64,000 nt of DNA, taken from Desulfobacterales bacterium (GTDB lineage Bacteria; Desulfobacterota; Desulfobacteria; Desulfobacterales; JAHEIW01). Positions 56,778-64,000 of the stretch are shown here, piece by piece. Numbering within the stretch: position 1 is the first letter of the stretch; each line of letters begins with the position of its first letter. Both the position numbers and the translations under genes were made by a program. The notes beneath the pieces were generated by a model that saw only the letters and a list, made by a program, of their open reading frames with translations, ran no database searches and had not been told where the DNA came from. The stretch lies in assembly GCA_030066985.1 (NCBI GenBank), contig JASJAN010000002.1, positions 186,531-250,530 of the forward strand. Direction: 5' to 3'.

Positions 56778-57392
56778 TTATCCTGTAAACGGGGTTTGCG
56801 TCAGTTCCAATAGTTGATCTTTTTGTGTATCGGTCAGATTGGAGGTATAGTAGGCTTCAGTGTAGGGAATCATCCGTATCAAAGTTAGATCAAAAGATCT
56901 CAAAAATAAGGTTTCCAATTCCTCGTTGGCCGCCTTGAGATTAGAAAAAAACCATAATCTGGCATCTTCATAATTCCAGACAAGATCATAAATATGGGGT
57001 GTTGCTGGAACAGTTGCATGTAGACGATCTATTACCTGATCGCGGATACGCTCTTTTTCATTGCGAGACAAATAGGGTCGACCACTTTCAGCCAATCGCC
57101 TGTCTGATTCGATTACCACATGTTTTTTAAGTACCTTGGGCGGAACGGTTTTGCGATCAACTCGCAATGAGAATACCAGATAATTTCCATAAACAAATCC
57201 GGATCCGCCAAAATCAGGTTGATACGGTTTTTCAAAAGATGTCCAACCGACCGCCCTTTCCAAAGAGGCATCATCTATTTCGGAAATGGTATGTTTTTTT
57301 AATGCGGCTGCTACGGTTTCCAGAATGGGGGTTTTAAGTTGTCCCTCAACCTGGTAACGCGTTATGGAAACCGAACTCGACAGCAAACTCAT
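56778..57392 (-). CDS. RdgC-like recombination-associated protein
   Basis: About 204 residues from the ATG at 57392 (MSLLSSSVSITRYQVEG). It resembles the shorter RdgC-type proteins of deltaproteobacteria: TISEIDDASLERAVGWTSFE, FVYGNYLVFSLRVDRKTVPP and NYEDARLWFFSNLKAANEEL. RdgC binds DNA and modulates RecA activity. The open frame extends to 57605, but that stretch encodes an atypical leader and lies in AT-rich sequence, so I exclude it. No strong ribosome binding site is seen at 57392. Confidence 0.65.
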   Translation of the reverse strand: MSLLSSSVSITRYQVEGQLKTPILETVAAALKKHTISEIDDASLERAVGWTSFEKPYQPDFGGSGFVYGNYLVFSLRVDRKTVPPKVLKKHVVIESDRRLAESGRPYLSRNEKERIRDQVIDRLHATVPATPHIYDLVWNYEDARLWFFSNLKAANEELETLFLRSFDLTLIRMIPYTEAYYTSNLTDTQKDQLLELTQTPFTG

Positions 57393-57663
57393 ATCAGCGC
57401 CAAAGATTCTTTTTGGTATAAACCGTTTAAATAAGGTAGAAGGTGAAAAAACACCATATATAGTATATCGTCTATAACAATATAAATATATAGCGTGTTT
57501 GGTAGAAACGCACAAGCTTAATTTAGGGTTAAAAAATGAGTTTAAAAATGATATGAAGATGTGGTCTGAAGCTTTGCCCGTAAGCCAGTTGCACCTGTTT
57601 ATCATTTGTCCGCCTTAGCACCCAAACTAGCATAAACAACACTTTTATAATGAAAAAAATTCC

Positions 57664-60600
57664 ATGAAATTTATTGCCGATTTACACGTTCATTCCAAAT
57701 ATTCAAGAGCTACGGCTAAAAACCTGGATCTGGAAAATCTTTATATTGCGGCTCAACTCAAAGGTGTCACGGTAGTGGGGACCGGCGATTTTACTTACCC
57801 GGCCTGGTATGAAGAAATTTCTGACAAATTAGTCGCCGCTGAACCTGGTCTGTATAAACTTAAAGATGACCTGGCACGACATTGCGACGTCGAGGTGCCG
57901 GATTCCTGTCGCGCACCGGTGCGCTTTATGCTGGTTACTGAAATCAGCAATATCTACAAAAAAAATGGTAGAACCCGCAAAAATCATAATCTTGTATTTG
58001 CACCCGACGTTGATGTGGCCCGGCGATTCAGCAACCGGCTGGACAAAATCGGCAATATCCGATCAGATGGAAGACCTATTCTGGGGCTGGATGCCCACGA
58101 CCTGCTTGAAATGCTGCTTGATACATCCGAAGAGGCGTTCTTAATCCCAGCTCACATCTGGACGCCCTGGTTTTCGGTATTGGGCTCAAAGTCTGGCTTT
58201 GATTCAATAGAAGAGTGCTTCGAAGATTTAACACCCCATATTTTTGCGGTTGAAACCGGGCTTTCTTCCGATCCGGCCATGAACTGGCGCGTGTCTTCAC
58301 TGGATGGGTTTACACTGGTGTCCAACTCAGATGCGCATTCACCACTCAATTTAGGACGCGAAGCCAACGTATTCAACACGGCACTTGCCTATGCAGAGAT
58401 AAAATCGGCATTAAAAACCGCTGATCCTGAAAAATTCTTGGGAACCCTGGAGTTTTATCCTGAAGAGGGCAAATACCATATCGATGGTCACCGCGCCTGT
58501 AATATTTCCTTATGGCCGGCCACAACTCTTAAACATGACGGTCTGTGCCCGGTCTGCAACAAACCTCTGACGCTTGGGGTTTTGCATCGAGTCGAAGAAT
58601 TGGCTGACCACAAAGAAGGCCGCAAACCTGCCCGGCATTCTCCCTACCGCAGCATCATTCAACTGGCGGATATCCTGTCCGATGTGATGCGGGTAGGACC
58701 CAAATCCAAAAAGGTCACCCGGGCCTATCAAACCATCTTGCAACAGCTGGGATCGGAATTCAATATTCTACAAAATATGGATTTCGAGGAAATCGAAAAG
58801 GCTGGCATCCCGTTGCTGGCAGAAGGCATCAGGCGCATGCGGCATCAGGAAATTACCGTCATTCCCGGATTTGACGGGCAATACGGCCGGGTTCGAATTT
58901 TTAAAGAACATGAGCGCGCATCTTTACTGGGCCAGCAATCGCTTTTTGCGGCCGGCGAGCCCCAGGAGCCCGCTTCCAAACCCGGCTTTACTGAACCCCC
59001 GCGCAGGATGCCGCATAAAAAGGATGGGGCTGCAAAAAACGATAAACCCAAAGACGTGTCACCGGCGCAATTTTTTAAGCAGCTAAATGAACAGCAGCGC
59101 CAGGCGGTGGAGCATCCCGAGGGCCCGCTACTGGTTGTGGCCGGGCCCGGCACCGGCAAAACCCGCACCATGACCGTTCGTATCGCCCATTTGATCAAAC
59201 GCAAAGGGGTATCCCCCGACAATATTCTGGCATTGACATTTACCCGCAAAGCCGCGCGTGAAATGCAGCAGCGCCTGCACACCATTCTAAACGACGATCA
59301 TCATTTGCCGCTGACGGCTACGTTTCATTCTTTGTGCTATAAACTACTTAATGATCTTAAGCCGCAAGAAACGTTCGCCATTATTGATGACGACGATCGC
59401 AAAGAAATGATGCGTGAGGCCATCAAAACAGTAAAGCATCATAAAATTGAAGTTTTGCAAACTCCCAAACAACTCCTGACCCAAATCATTGCCGCTAAAC
59501 AGCAGATTTTGGGACCGGACGAGATGACACCGTCGAATAAGGTTACTGCTGCTGGCCGCGCGCTGGCCGAGGTCTATCACAGTTATCAGACACTGCTATC
59601 CACCCAAGGGCTCTATGATTATGAAGATCTTATTTTTAACGTCGTTGAGCTGCTTGAGAATAATTCCAACCTCCTTCAAAAATATCGCCGCCGCTTTCAG
59701 TACGTATTTGTCGACGAATATCAAGATTTAAACCATGGCCAATACCGCATCGTAAAAGCACTGGCGCCACCGGATGAGAACGGTCCCAATCTGTGTGTGA
59801 TCGGCGACCCGGATCAGTCCATTTATGGATTCAGGGGGGCTGACGTCCATTATTTCAAACGCTTTAAAGACGACTACCCCGATACAACAGAGATTCACTT
59901 AACCCGGAATTATCGATCAACAGAAACCATACTGGATGCTTCCTTTTATGTGATCCGCGATCATCGGCTCCATTCCAGCGACACCCGAACCTATTCCCAG
60001 ATTGATGGCGTAAAGACCATCAGCATCCTTGAGGCTGCCAGCGGCAAAGCCGAAGCCCGCGCCATTGCCAGTGTCATTGGCCAACTGGTGGGCGGTTCCG
60101 GTTTTCACTCTGTTGATACCGGTCAAGTTGCCGATGCCAACCTTGATGCAGCAAACAGTTATGCTGATTTTGCGGTGTTGGTTCGCACCCACTATCAGCT
60201 GAACATCATCGCCGATGTCTTTGATCAGAAAGGTGTGCCGTTTCAGATAGCCAGCCGCAAAACCAGCCTTAAGAGCTGGGGACTGGCAGAACTGATTTCG
60301 CTGTTAAGCGTCGTGGAGGGATTCGGCAGCGATTTGGATTTGAACGTCTGTCTATCTTTATTAACAGGAGGTTTGAACAATAAAACAACCGAACAATTCA
60401 AATCCTGGTGCACCGCTAATAAATTCTCGCAACTAAACGGACTGGTTAATGCCAAACGATTTCCTGTCCCGGGTTTAAGCCGTGACCAACAGCAAAAGCT
60501 CATTGATTTTAGCGAAGCGCTAGGCGTGATTAAAAACGAAACGGCGGCGATGACCATTGCTAAAAAATTGCAGCATTTATCCCAAATTCGGCAGTTATCA

Positions 60601-61080
60601 ACCCTGGTAAACACCGAACCCCAATCCCGCGAAGCGTTCAGCAACCTGTTAAACCTTTCAAATGATTTTGATGATATGGCAGCCTTTTTGGCAGCCGCAG
60701 CGCTGCAAAGTGATACGGATGCCTATTCGTCCCGGGCCGAGAAGGTGGCGTTGATGACTCTGCATGCTGCCAAGGGGCTCGAATTTCCGGTGGTGTTTAT
60801 CGCCGGGTGTGAAGATGAACTGATTCCCCTTAACCACCAGGGCAATGGTCAAACCGATCTGGCTGAAGAACGTCGTTTGTTTTATGTGGCCATGACCCGC
60901 GCCATGCAGCGTTTATATCTGACCCGCGCTAAAAAACGCAGTGTTTATGGTAAGCTTTTGACCCGCCGACCGTCTCCTTTTCTGGCCGACATTGAAGACC
61001 ATCTTAAAAAATATGAAACCCCGCAAAAAAAATCTCCAAAGAAGAAAGATAAGCAGCAGGAGCAGCTCAAACTCTTCTAA
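57664..61080 (+). CDS. EndoQ-type PHP nuclease fused to a UvrD/PcrA-type helicase
   Basis: A 1138-residue fusion. Residues 1 to about 425 match the endonuclease Q / TIGR00375 PHP family: DLHVHSKYS (H8, H10) metal ligands, GTGDFTYPAW, NSDAHSPLNLGREAN, and a zinc-like site with C279, C295 and C298. Archaeal and Bacillus EndoQ nick DNA 5' of deaminated bases. After a Pro/Lys-rich linker, residues about 470-1110 are a complete SF1A helicase: motif Ia Walker A GPGTGKT (K499), DEYQD (D684), GDPDQSIYGFRGAD, LTRNYRST, LHAAKGLEFPVVFIAG and RRLFYVAMTRA. All catalytic motifs look intact. A repair role, nicking then unwinding, is inferred. Confidence 0.9.
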   Translation: MKFIADLHVHSKYSRATAKNLDLENLYIAAQLKGVTVVGTGDFTYPAWYEEISDKLVAAEPGLYKLKDDLARHCDVEVPDSCRAPVRFMLVTEISNIYKKNGRTRKNHNLVFAPDVDVARRFSNRLDKIGNIRSDGRPILGLDAHDLLEMLLDTSEEAFLIPAHIWTPWFSVLGSKSGFDSIEECFEDLTPHIFAVETGLSSDPAMNWRVSSLDGFTLVSNSDAHSPLNLGREANVFNTALAYAEIKSALKTADPEKFLGTLEFYPEEGKYHIDGHRACNISLWPATTLKHDGLCPVCNKPLTLGVLHRVEELADHKEGRKPARHSPYRSIIQLADILSDVMRVGPKSKKVTRAYQTILQQLGSEFNILQNMDFEEIEKAGIPLLAEGIRRMRHQEITVIPGFDGQYGRVRIFKEHERASLLGQQSLFAAGEPQEPASKPGFTEPPRRMPHKKDGAAKNDKPKDVSPAQFFKQLNEQQRQAVEHPEGPLLVVAGPGTGKTRTMTVRIAHLIKRKGVSPDNILALTFTRKAAREMQQRLHTILNDDHHLPLTATFHSLCYKLLNDLKPQETFAIIDDDDRKEMMREAIKTVKHHKIEVLQTPKQLLTQIIAAKQQILGPDEMTPSNKVTAAGRALAEVYHSYQTLLSTQGLYDYEDLIFNVVELLENNSNLLQKYRRRFQYVFVDEYQDLNHGQYRIVKALAPPDENGPNLCVIGDPDQSIYGFRGADVHYFKRFKDDYPDTTEIHLTRNYRSTETILDASFYVIRDHRLHSSDTRTYSQIDGVKTISILEAASGKAEARAIASVIGQLVGGSGFHSVDTGQVADANLDAANSYADFAVLVRTHYQLNIIADVFDQKGVPFQIASRKTSLKSWGLAELISLLSVVEGFGSDLDLNVCLSLLTGGLNNKTTEQFKSWCTANKFSQLNGLVNAKRFPVPGLSRDQQQKLIDFSEALGVIKNETAAMTIAKKLQHLSQIRQLSTLVNTEPQSREAFSNLLNLSNDFDDMAAFLAAAALQSDTDAYSSRAEKVALMTLHAAKGLEFPVVFIAGCEDELIPLNHQGNGQTDLAEERRLFYVAMTRAMQRLYLTRAKKRSVYGKLLTRRPSPFLADIEDHLKKYETPQKKSPKKKDKQQEQLKLF

Positions 61081-61215
61081 AAACGCTCTCAAACCCAACG
61101 GTTGGGCCCGTTACCCGCTTGTCCGCCTTTGGTGGATTGACCCGTTAACCGGTTGAACGTCATTTATTCCTATATAACCGGCGCAACCGGCTCAACGGGC
61201 TTAACCGGCAACCTG

Positions 61216-61248
61216 AAATAATAGAAAACCTTAAGTTTTCTATTATTT
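61216..61248. terminator. AT-rich hairpin after the EndoQ-helicase gene
   Basis: AAATAATAGAAAAC (61216-61229) pairs perfectly with GTTTTCTATTATTT (61235-61248) around CTTAA. It lies about 135 bp after the stop codon. The rest of the 417-bp gap holds GGTTAACCGG-like short repeats and the next promoter. Confidence 0.65.
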
Positions 61249-61386
61249 TAGTCGATATTTTAGTGGGGAAGCATGACCGGATGACCCATGCGGCATACGC
61301 CTTGGGTTAAGGTTTAGCAGCGCCTACAAGATATAGGGGTTTTGTTTCATAAGCACCTAAAATTATTATATATTATTATTAATGAC

Positions 61387-61415
61387 TTGAGTTTCGGGAA
61401 AAAGTATTGTAAAAT
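61387..61415 (+). promoter_or_regulatory. Probable sigma70 promoter for the lytic transglycosylase gene
   Basis: TTGAGT (61387-61392) and TAAAAT (61410-61415) are 17 bases apart, about 80 bp upstream of the start at 61498. Confidence 0.6.
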
Positions 61416-61497
61416 TTAAGATACAGTCTCAACGAGCATATGAGCCCTTGCTTTTGGGGGAAAGCACTAAATGGGGTTAAATTGATTCTGAGGTACA

Positions 61498-62097
61498 ATG
61501 AGCGGACGAGGAAATACATTTCGACAAATTTTTGGTTTCGGTACTGCGCTGTTTTTACTTGTCTTTGGATCATCGGTGAATGCGGACATATTTCGCTATA
61601 TCGATGAAAACGGGGTGATGCATTTCACCAACACCCCCACCTCCAATGTCCAGGAATACAAACTGTACATCAAAGAAAAAACCACCCTATCGCGGAATTT
61701 TTACGCCCCTGACAAGTATGATCGTTACATTTCGGATGCCTCCGCCCAAACCGGTGTCGATTCGCGCTTATTGAAAGCCATGATTAAAGCCGAATCGGAT
61801 TTTAACCCGCGGGCCATTTCCAGAAAAGGCGCCATGGGTTTGATGCAGATCATGCCCGAGAATTTTAAAATGCTGGATTTGGAAAATCCCTTCGATCCCT
61901 GGCAAAACATCAGGGCCGGTGCACGCTATTTTCAACAGCTCTACGAGCGCTTCAACGGCAAATTGGCGCTTTCTCTGGCCGCCTATAATGCCGGACCCAC
62001 CGCTGTTGACCGCTATAAAACAATCCCGCCCTATAAAGAAACCGAAGAGTATGTTCGCCGGGTCCTGAGATACTATCGAACCTTTAAACAGCTATAA
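61498..62097 (+). CDS. Lytic transglycosylase (SLT family) with DUF4124-like N-terminus
   Basis: A 199-residue exported enzyme that cleaves peptidoglycan between MurNAc and GlcNAc. A signal peptide (to about residue 30) is followed by a short DUF4124-like segment (DIFRYIDENGVMHFTNTPTS) and a goose-type/SLT domain with catalytic E99 in KAESDFNP, then GAMGLMQIMPE and AYNAGPTAVDRY. GAGG lies five bases before the ATG. The HDOD gene follows by 33 bp. Confidence 0.93.
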   Translation: MSGRGNTFRQIFGFGTALFLLVFGSSVNADIFRYIDENGVMHFTNTPTSNVQEYKLYIKEKTTLSRNFYAPDKYDRYISDASAQTGVDSRLLKAMIKAESDFNPRAISRKGAMGLMQIMPENFKMLDLENPFDPWQNIRAGARYFQQLYERFNGKLALSLAAYNAGPTAVDRYKTIPPYKETEEYVRRVLRYYRTFKQL

Positions 62098-62129
62098 ATT
62101 GACATTCCGATTCCTACCGACATTCAATC

Positions 62130-63095
62130 ATGGGTCTATTCAATAAACTCCGTCGTCACGCTTCTGTTGCCCGGGGCGACTTCCAGATGCTGTCCAAGGA
62201 TTTGAAGATTCCCCCCTTGCCAGCGGCCGTCAACCAGCTTCTAGCAGAAATCAATCGAAGCGAGCCGAATATCGATCGGCTGGTAAAGCTCATTTCCGCA
62301 GATCCGGAAATCACCGCTAAAGTCATTAAAACGGTGAACTCTTCGCTGTATTCGCCGCGTGTGCCGGTTGCTGATGTTAAACGGGCCGTTACCATGCTGG
62401 GTCTTGCTCAGATTCGCTCCATTGTCTTGGCTTTTGCCACCATGGAGGCGTTGCCTCAGCCCAAAGGAAACGGTTTCGATCACAACGCCTTCTGGATTGA
62501 CTCGTTACTCAGAGCCATTCTGGCACGGGCGTTATCGCAGCAGCGTTTCAGCGGGCAGTTGGATGAAGTATTTACAGCGGCATTACTGTCAGAGCTGGCA
62601 GTGCCTTTATTGCTGTGCGTCTGGGCGGAGTACTATGAACCCGTTGTGGCTGAATGGCAAACCAGCGACCGACGGTTATCAGATATCGAGCGCGAGCAAT
62701 TTGGCTGGGATCACGCTCAGGCAGGCGCCTGGATCGTGCAGTCCTGGGAGTTTCCCGAAGAGATGATTTGCTATATCGGTGCCCACAATATGTCCATGGA
62801 AAAATTACAGGAAATGGAATTGCAAGATACCATTGTCATGCCGCTGGCGGTGGCATCGCTGGCACCCAGTGTACTGAGACCGGAGCCTGAATCATTGGCA
62901 GCGGTTTTTAACCAAAGCGTCCACCACCTTGACATGGACGCCAGTCAGTTTGCCGCTGTGGTCGAAACGGCCAAAGATACCTTGACGGAGCTATTGGCTC
63001 TGTTTGAGCTGCCGGATCAAAAAGCCGTTAACATTTTTGATCAGCTAGTGGAAATCGCTGAACCGGGTGCTGATACACCTCTTGAGAAACCATGA
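62130..63095 (+). CDS. HDOD-domain protein
   Basis: A 321-residue cytoplasmic protein with an HDOD domain (about residues 25-225: LPPLPAAVNQLL-like KIPPLPAAVNQLLAEI, DPEITAKVIKTVNSSLYSPR, DVKRAVTMLGLAQIRSIVLA). HDOD proteins are non-catalytic relatives of HD phosphohydrolases and often act in signalling. There is no GGDEF, EAL or receiver domain attached. The stop overlaps the next gene by four bases. Confidence 0.9.
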   Translation: MGLFNKLRRHASVARGDFQMLSKDLKIPPLPAAVNQLLAEINRSEPNIDRLVKLISADPEITAKVIKTVNSSLYSPRVPVADVKRAVTMLGLAQIRSIVLAFATMEALPQPKGNGFDHNAFWIDSLLRAILARALSQQRFSGQLDEVFTAALLSELAVPLLLCVWAEYYEPVVAEWQTSDRRLSDIEREQFGWDHAQAGAWIVQSWEFPEEMICYIGAHNMSMEKLQEMELQDTIVMPLAVASLAPSVLRPEPESLAAVFNQSVHHLDMDASQFAAVVETAKDTLTELLALFELPDQKAVNIFDQLVEIAEPGADTPLEKP

Positions 63096-63793
63096 CCCAA
63101 CGGCCGCCGCAACATACCCTCTTTTTCCGGATGGTCGCTTTTTTCAGTCGGCTTCAGTTGTGGTATCTGATCCGTAAAATCGACAACCCGCGTGTGCTGT
63201 TGCTGCTGTTCATTTTTATCGCCGGTGCCGTTGCATTGGGCACCATATCCATTATCGCCTACCTGACACGGTTGCCATTGCTTTTTCCCCAACTGGGCCC
63301 TTCGGCGTTTATTTTGTTTCATACCCCAATGTCGGTGACAGCCAGCCCGCGCAATGTTCTGCTGTCGCATACCCTGGCGGTGGCTTCCGGTCTATTTGCC
63401 TTATGGCTGGTGGGATGGTTCTATCCGCAGGCCGGCCTTTCCGATCCATTTGTGCTAAACTGGTATCGCATTTTAGTGATCGCGCTAACGATGGGCGTTT
63501 CCGGGGTGATGATGGTGGGCATAAAATGCATCCACCCGCCGGCGGCGGCCTCTGCCTTGATTGCGGCAATGGGGTTTTTAAACAGCCCTGCGCAGGTGCT
63601 GGGCGTCATCGGTGCCATGATCCTGCTGGTGCTGGAAGCGATATTATTTAACCGGTTTATCGGCGGGCTTCCCTATCCTTTGTGGCGCGCCGATCCGAAA
63701 GTGGCACGCCATTACGGCGCCCTGGCCGGTATCCCCGACAGCGAAACCACCTTCTGGCGACGGCTGGCCGCTAAAACCGTTCAAAAACGATGA
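63092..63793 (+). CDS. HPP-family integral membrane protein
   Basis: A 233-residue protein with four or five transmembrane helices and the signature CIHPPAAASALIAAMGF that names the family, plus the upstream PQLGPSAFILFHTPMSVTAS. HPP proteins have been linked to nitrite transport in cyanobacteria and plants; in this lineage the substrate is unknown. The ATGA overlap with the HDOD gene suggests co-translation. Confidence 0.88.
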   Translation: MTQRPPQHTLFFRMVAFFSRLQLWYLIRKIDNPRVLLLLFIFIAGAVALGTISIIAYLTRLPLLFPQLGPSAFILFHTPMSVTASPRNVLLSHTLAVASGLFALWLVGWFYPQAGLSDPFVLNWYRILVIALTMGVSGVMMVGIKCIHPPAAASALIAAMGFLNSPAQVLGVIGAMILLVLEAILFNRFIGGLPYPLWRADPKVARHYGALAGIPDSETTFWRRLAAKTVQKR

Positions 63794-63846
63794 TCTCATC
63801 AAGGCCCTTGGGGGTTATTCGTCTTGTTGAGTACGATACCTGACCG

Positions 63847-64000
63847 TCATTCTGGGGAAGGTGTTTTGCGCTTCAATAACCGGTCAATGACAAGTTGACC
63901 GACGCGGGCATTGTCAAGAATTCCACCGAATTCAGCACTGGATGGCCCATAGGCAAAGACGGGCACCATCGATGCCGTATAACTGCTAGTTGTAAAAGAG
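63847..64000 (-). CDS. Alkaline phosphatase, C-terminal fragment (runs off the window)
   Basis: The minus strand from 63999 to the stop at 63847 gives 50 residues, including YTASMVPVFAYGPSSAEFGG and LDNARVGQLVIDRL. This matches the end of PhoA-type alkaline phosphatases (VPVxAYGPGAxxFxGxxDN). The zinc and serine active-site residues lie upstream, outside the window. It converges on the HPP gene. Confidence 0.75.
   Translation of the reverse strand, partial: SFTTSSYTASMVPVFAYGPSSAEFGGILDNARVGQLVIDRLLKRKTPSPE

Overview
The window reads as a chromosomal segment of a Gram-negative, deltaproteobacterial organism, most likely Desulfobacterota and Desulfobacterales-like. The basis is gene content: many lipoprotein signal peptides, a QseE/QseG/QseF-type cassette, a two-part TIGR03960/DUF2344 radical SAM protein beside RNase G, a GEMM-I riboswitch, an EndoQ-helicase fusion, and dispersed imperfect palindromes. 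This is inference; no rRNA or tRNA gene is present to fix the taxonomy.

Layout. 1-5 kb: the start of a secreted protein, the gamma and beta subunits of a Na+-translocating decarboxylase, a sulfatase-modifying-factor-like protein and a YkgJ-type cysteine-cluster protein. 5-14.5 kb, all minus strand: the conserved rpmH-rnpA-yidD-yidC-jag-mnmE cluster, preceded by rng and the radical SAM gene. A perfect 16-bp parS site lies 4 bp beyond the mnmE stop. 14.8-18.7 kb: a DegP-type protease, LemA and two TPM-domain proteins. 18.9-20.7 kb: a cyclic-di-GMP-I riboswitch with its own terminator, then asnS behind a separate promoter. 20.8-26.9 kb: three lipoprotein genes including an M48 metalloprotease, then a lipoprotein plus Tat-exported DUF1501 pair. 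27-34.5 kb: a small membrane protein, a cluster of structured non-coding repeats, and a 2043-residue alpha-2-macroglobulin. 35-43 kb: an SLC13/TrkA-C permease, a frameshifted secreted protein, an HTH protein, two related small exported proteins and long intergenic stretches. 42.8-46.1 kb: the histidine kinase, lipoprotein and sigma54-activator cassette. 46-52 kb: nadE, an ATC-hydrolase-like protein, small lipoproteins, a PLP aminotransferase and a ThyA-like protein. 52-57.4 kb: gyrB, dnaN, an unknown protein and an RdgC-like protein. 57.7-64 kb: the EndoQ-UvrD fusion, a lytic transglycosylase, an HDOD protein, an HPP membrane protein and the end of an alkaline phosphatase.

Two clusters that usually flank a bacterial origin (rpmH to mnmE, and dnaN-gyrB) lie about 42 kb apart with a perfect parS nearby, so the window is probably origin-proximal. 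No dnaA is present.

The most unusual feature is at 27.8-28.2 kb: two adjacent copies of a roughly 205-nt element. Two long stems have clearly different sequences in the two copies, yet pair almost perfectly in each. Inner parts are nearly identical, and one loop motif is shared with another repeat at 14.6 kb. This is strong evidence for selected secondary structure, either an RNA of unknown class or a DNA-hairpin mobile element. The EndoQ-UvrD fusion, the apparently orphan GEMM-I riboswitch and an extremely tryptophan/tyrosine-rich insert in the macroglobulin are the other leading observations.
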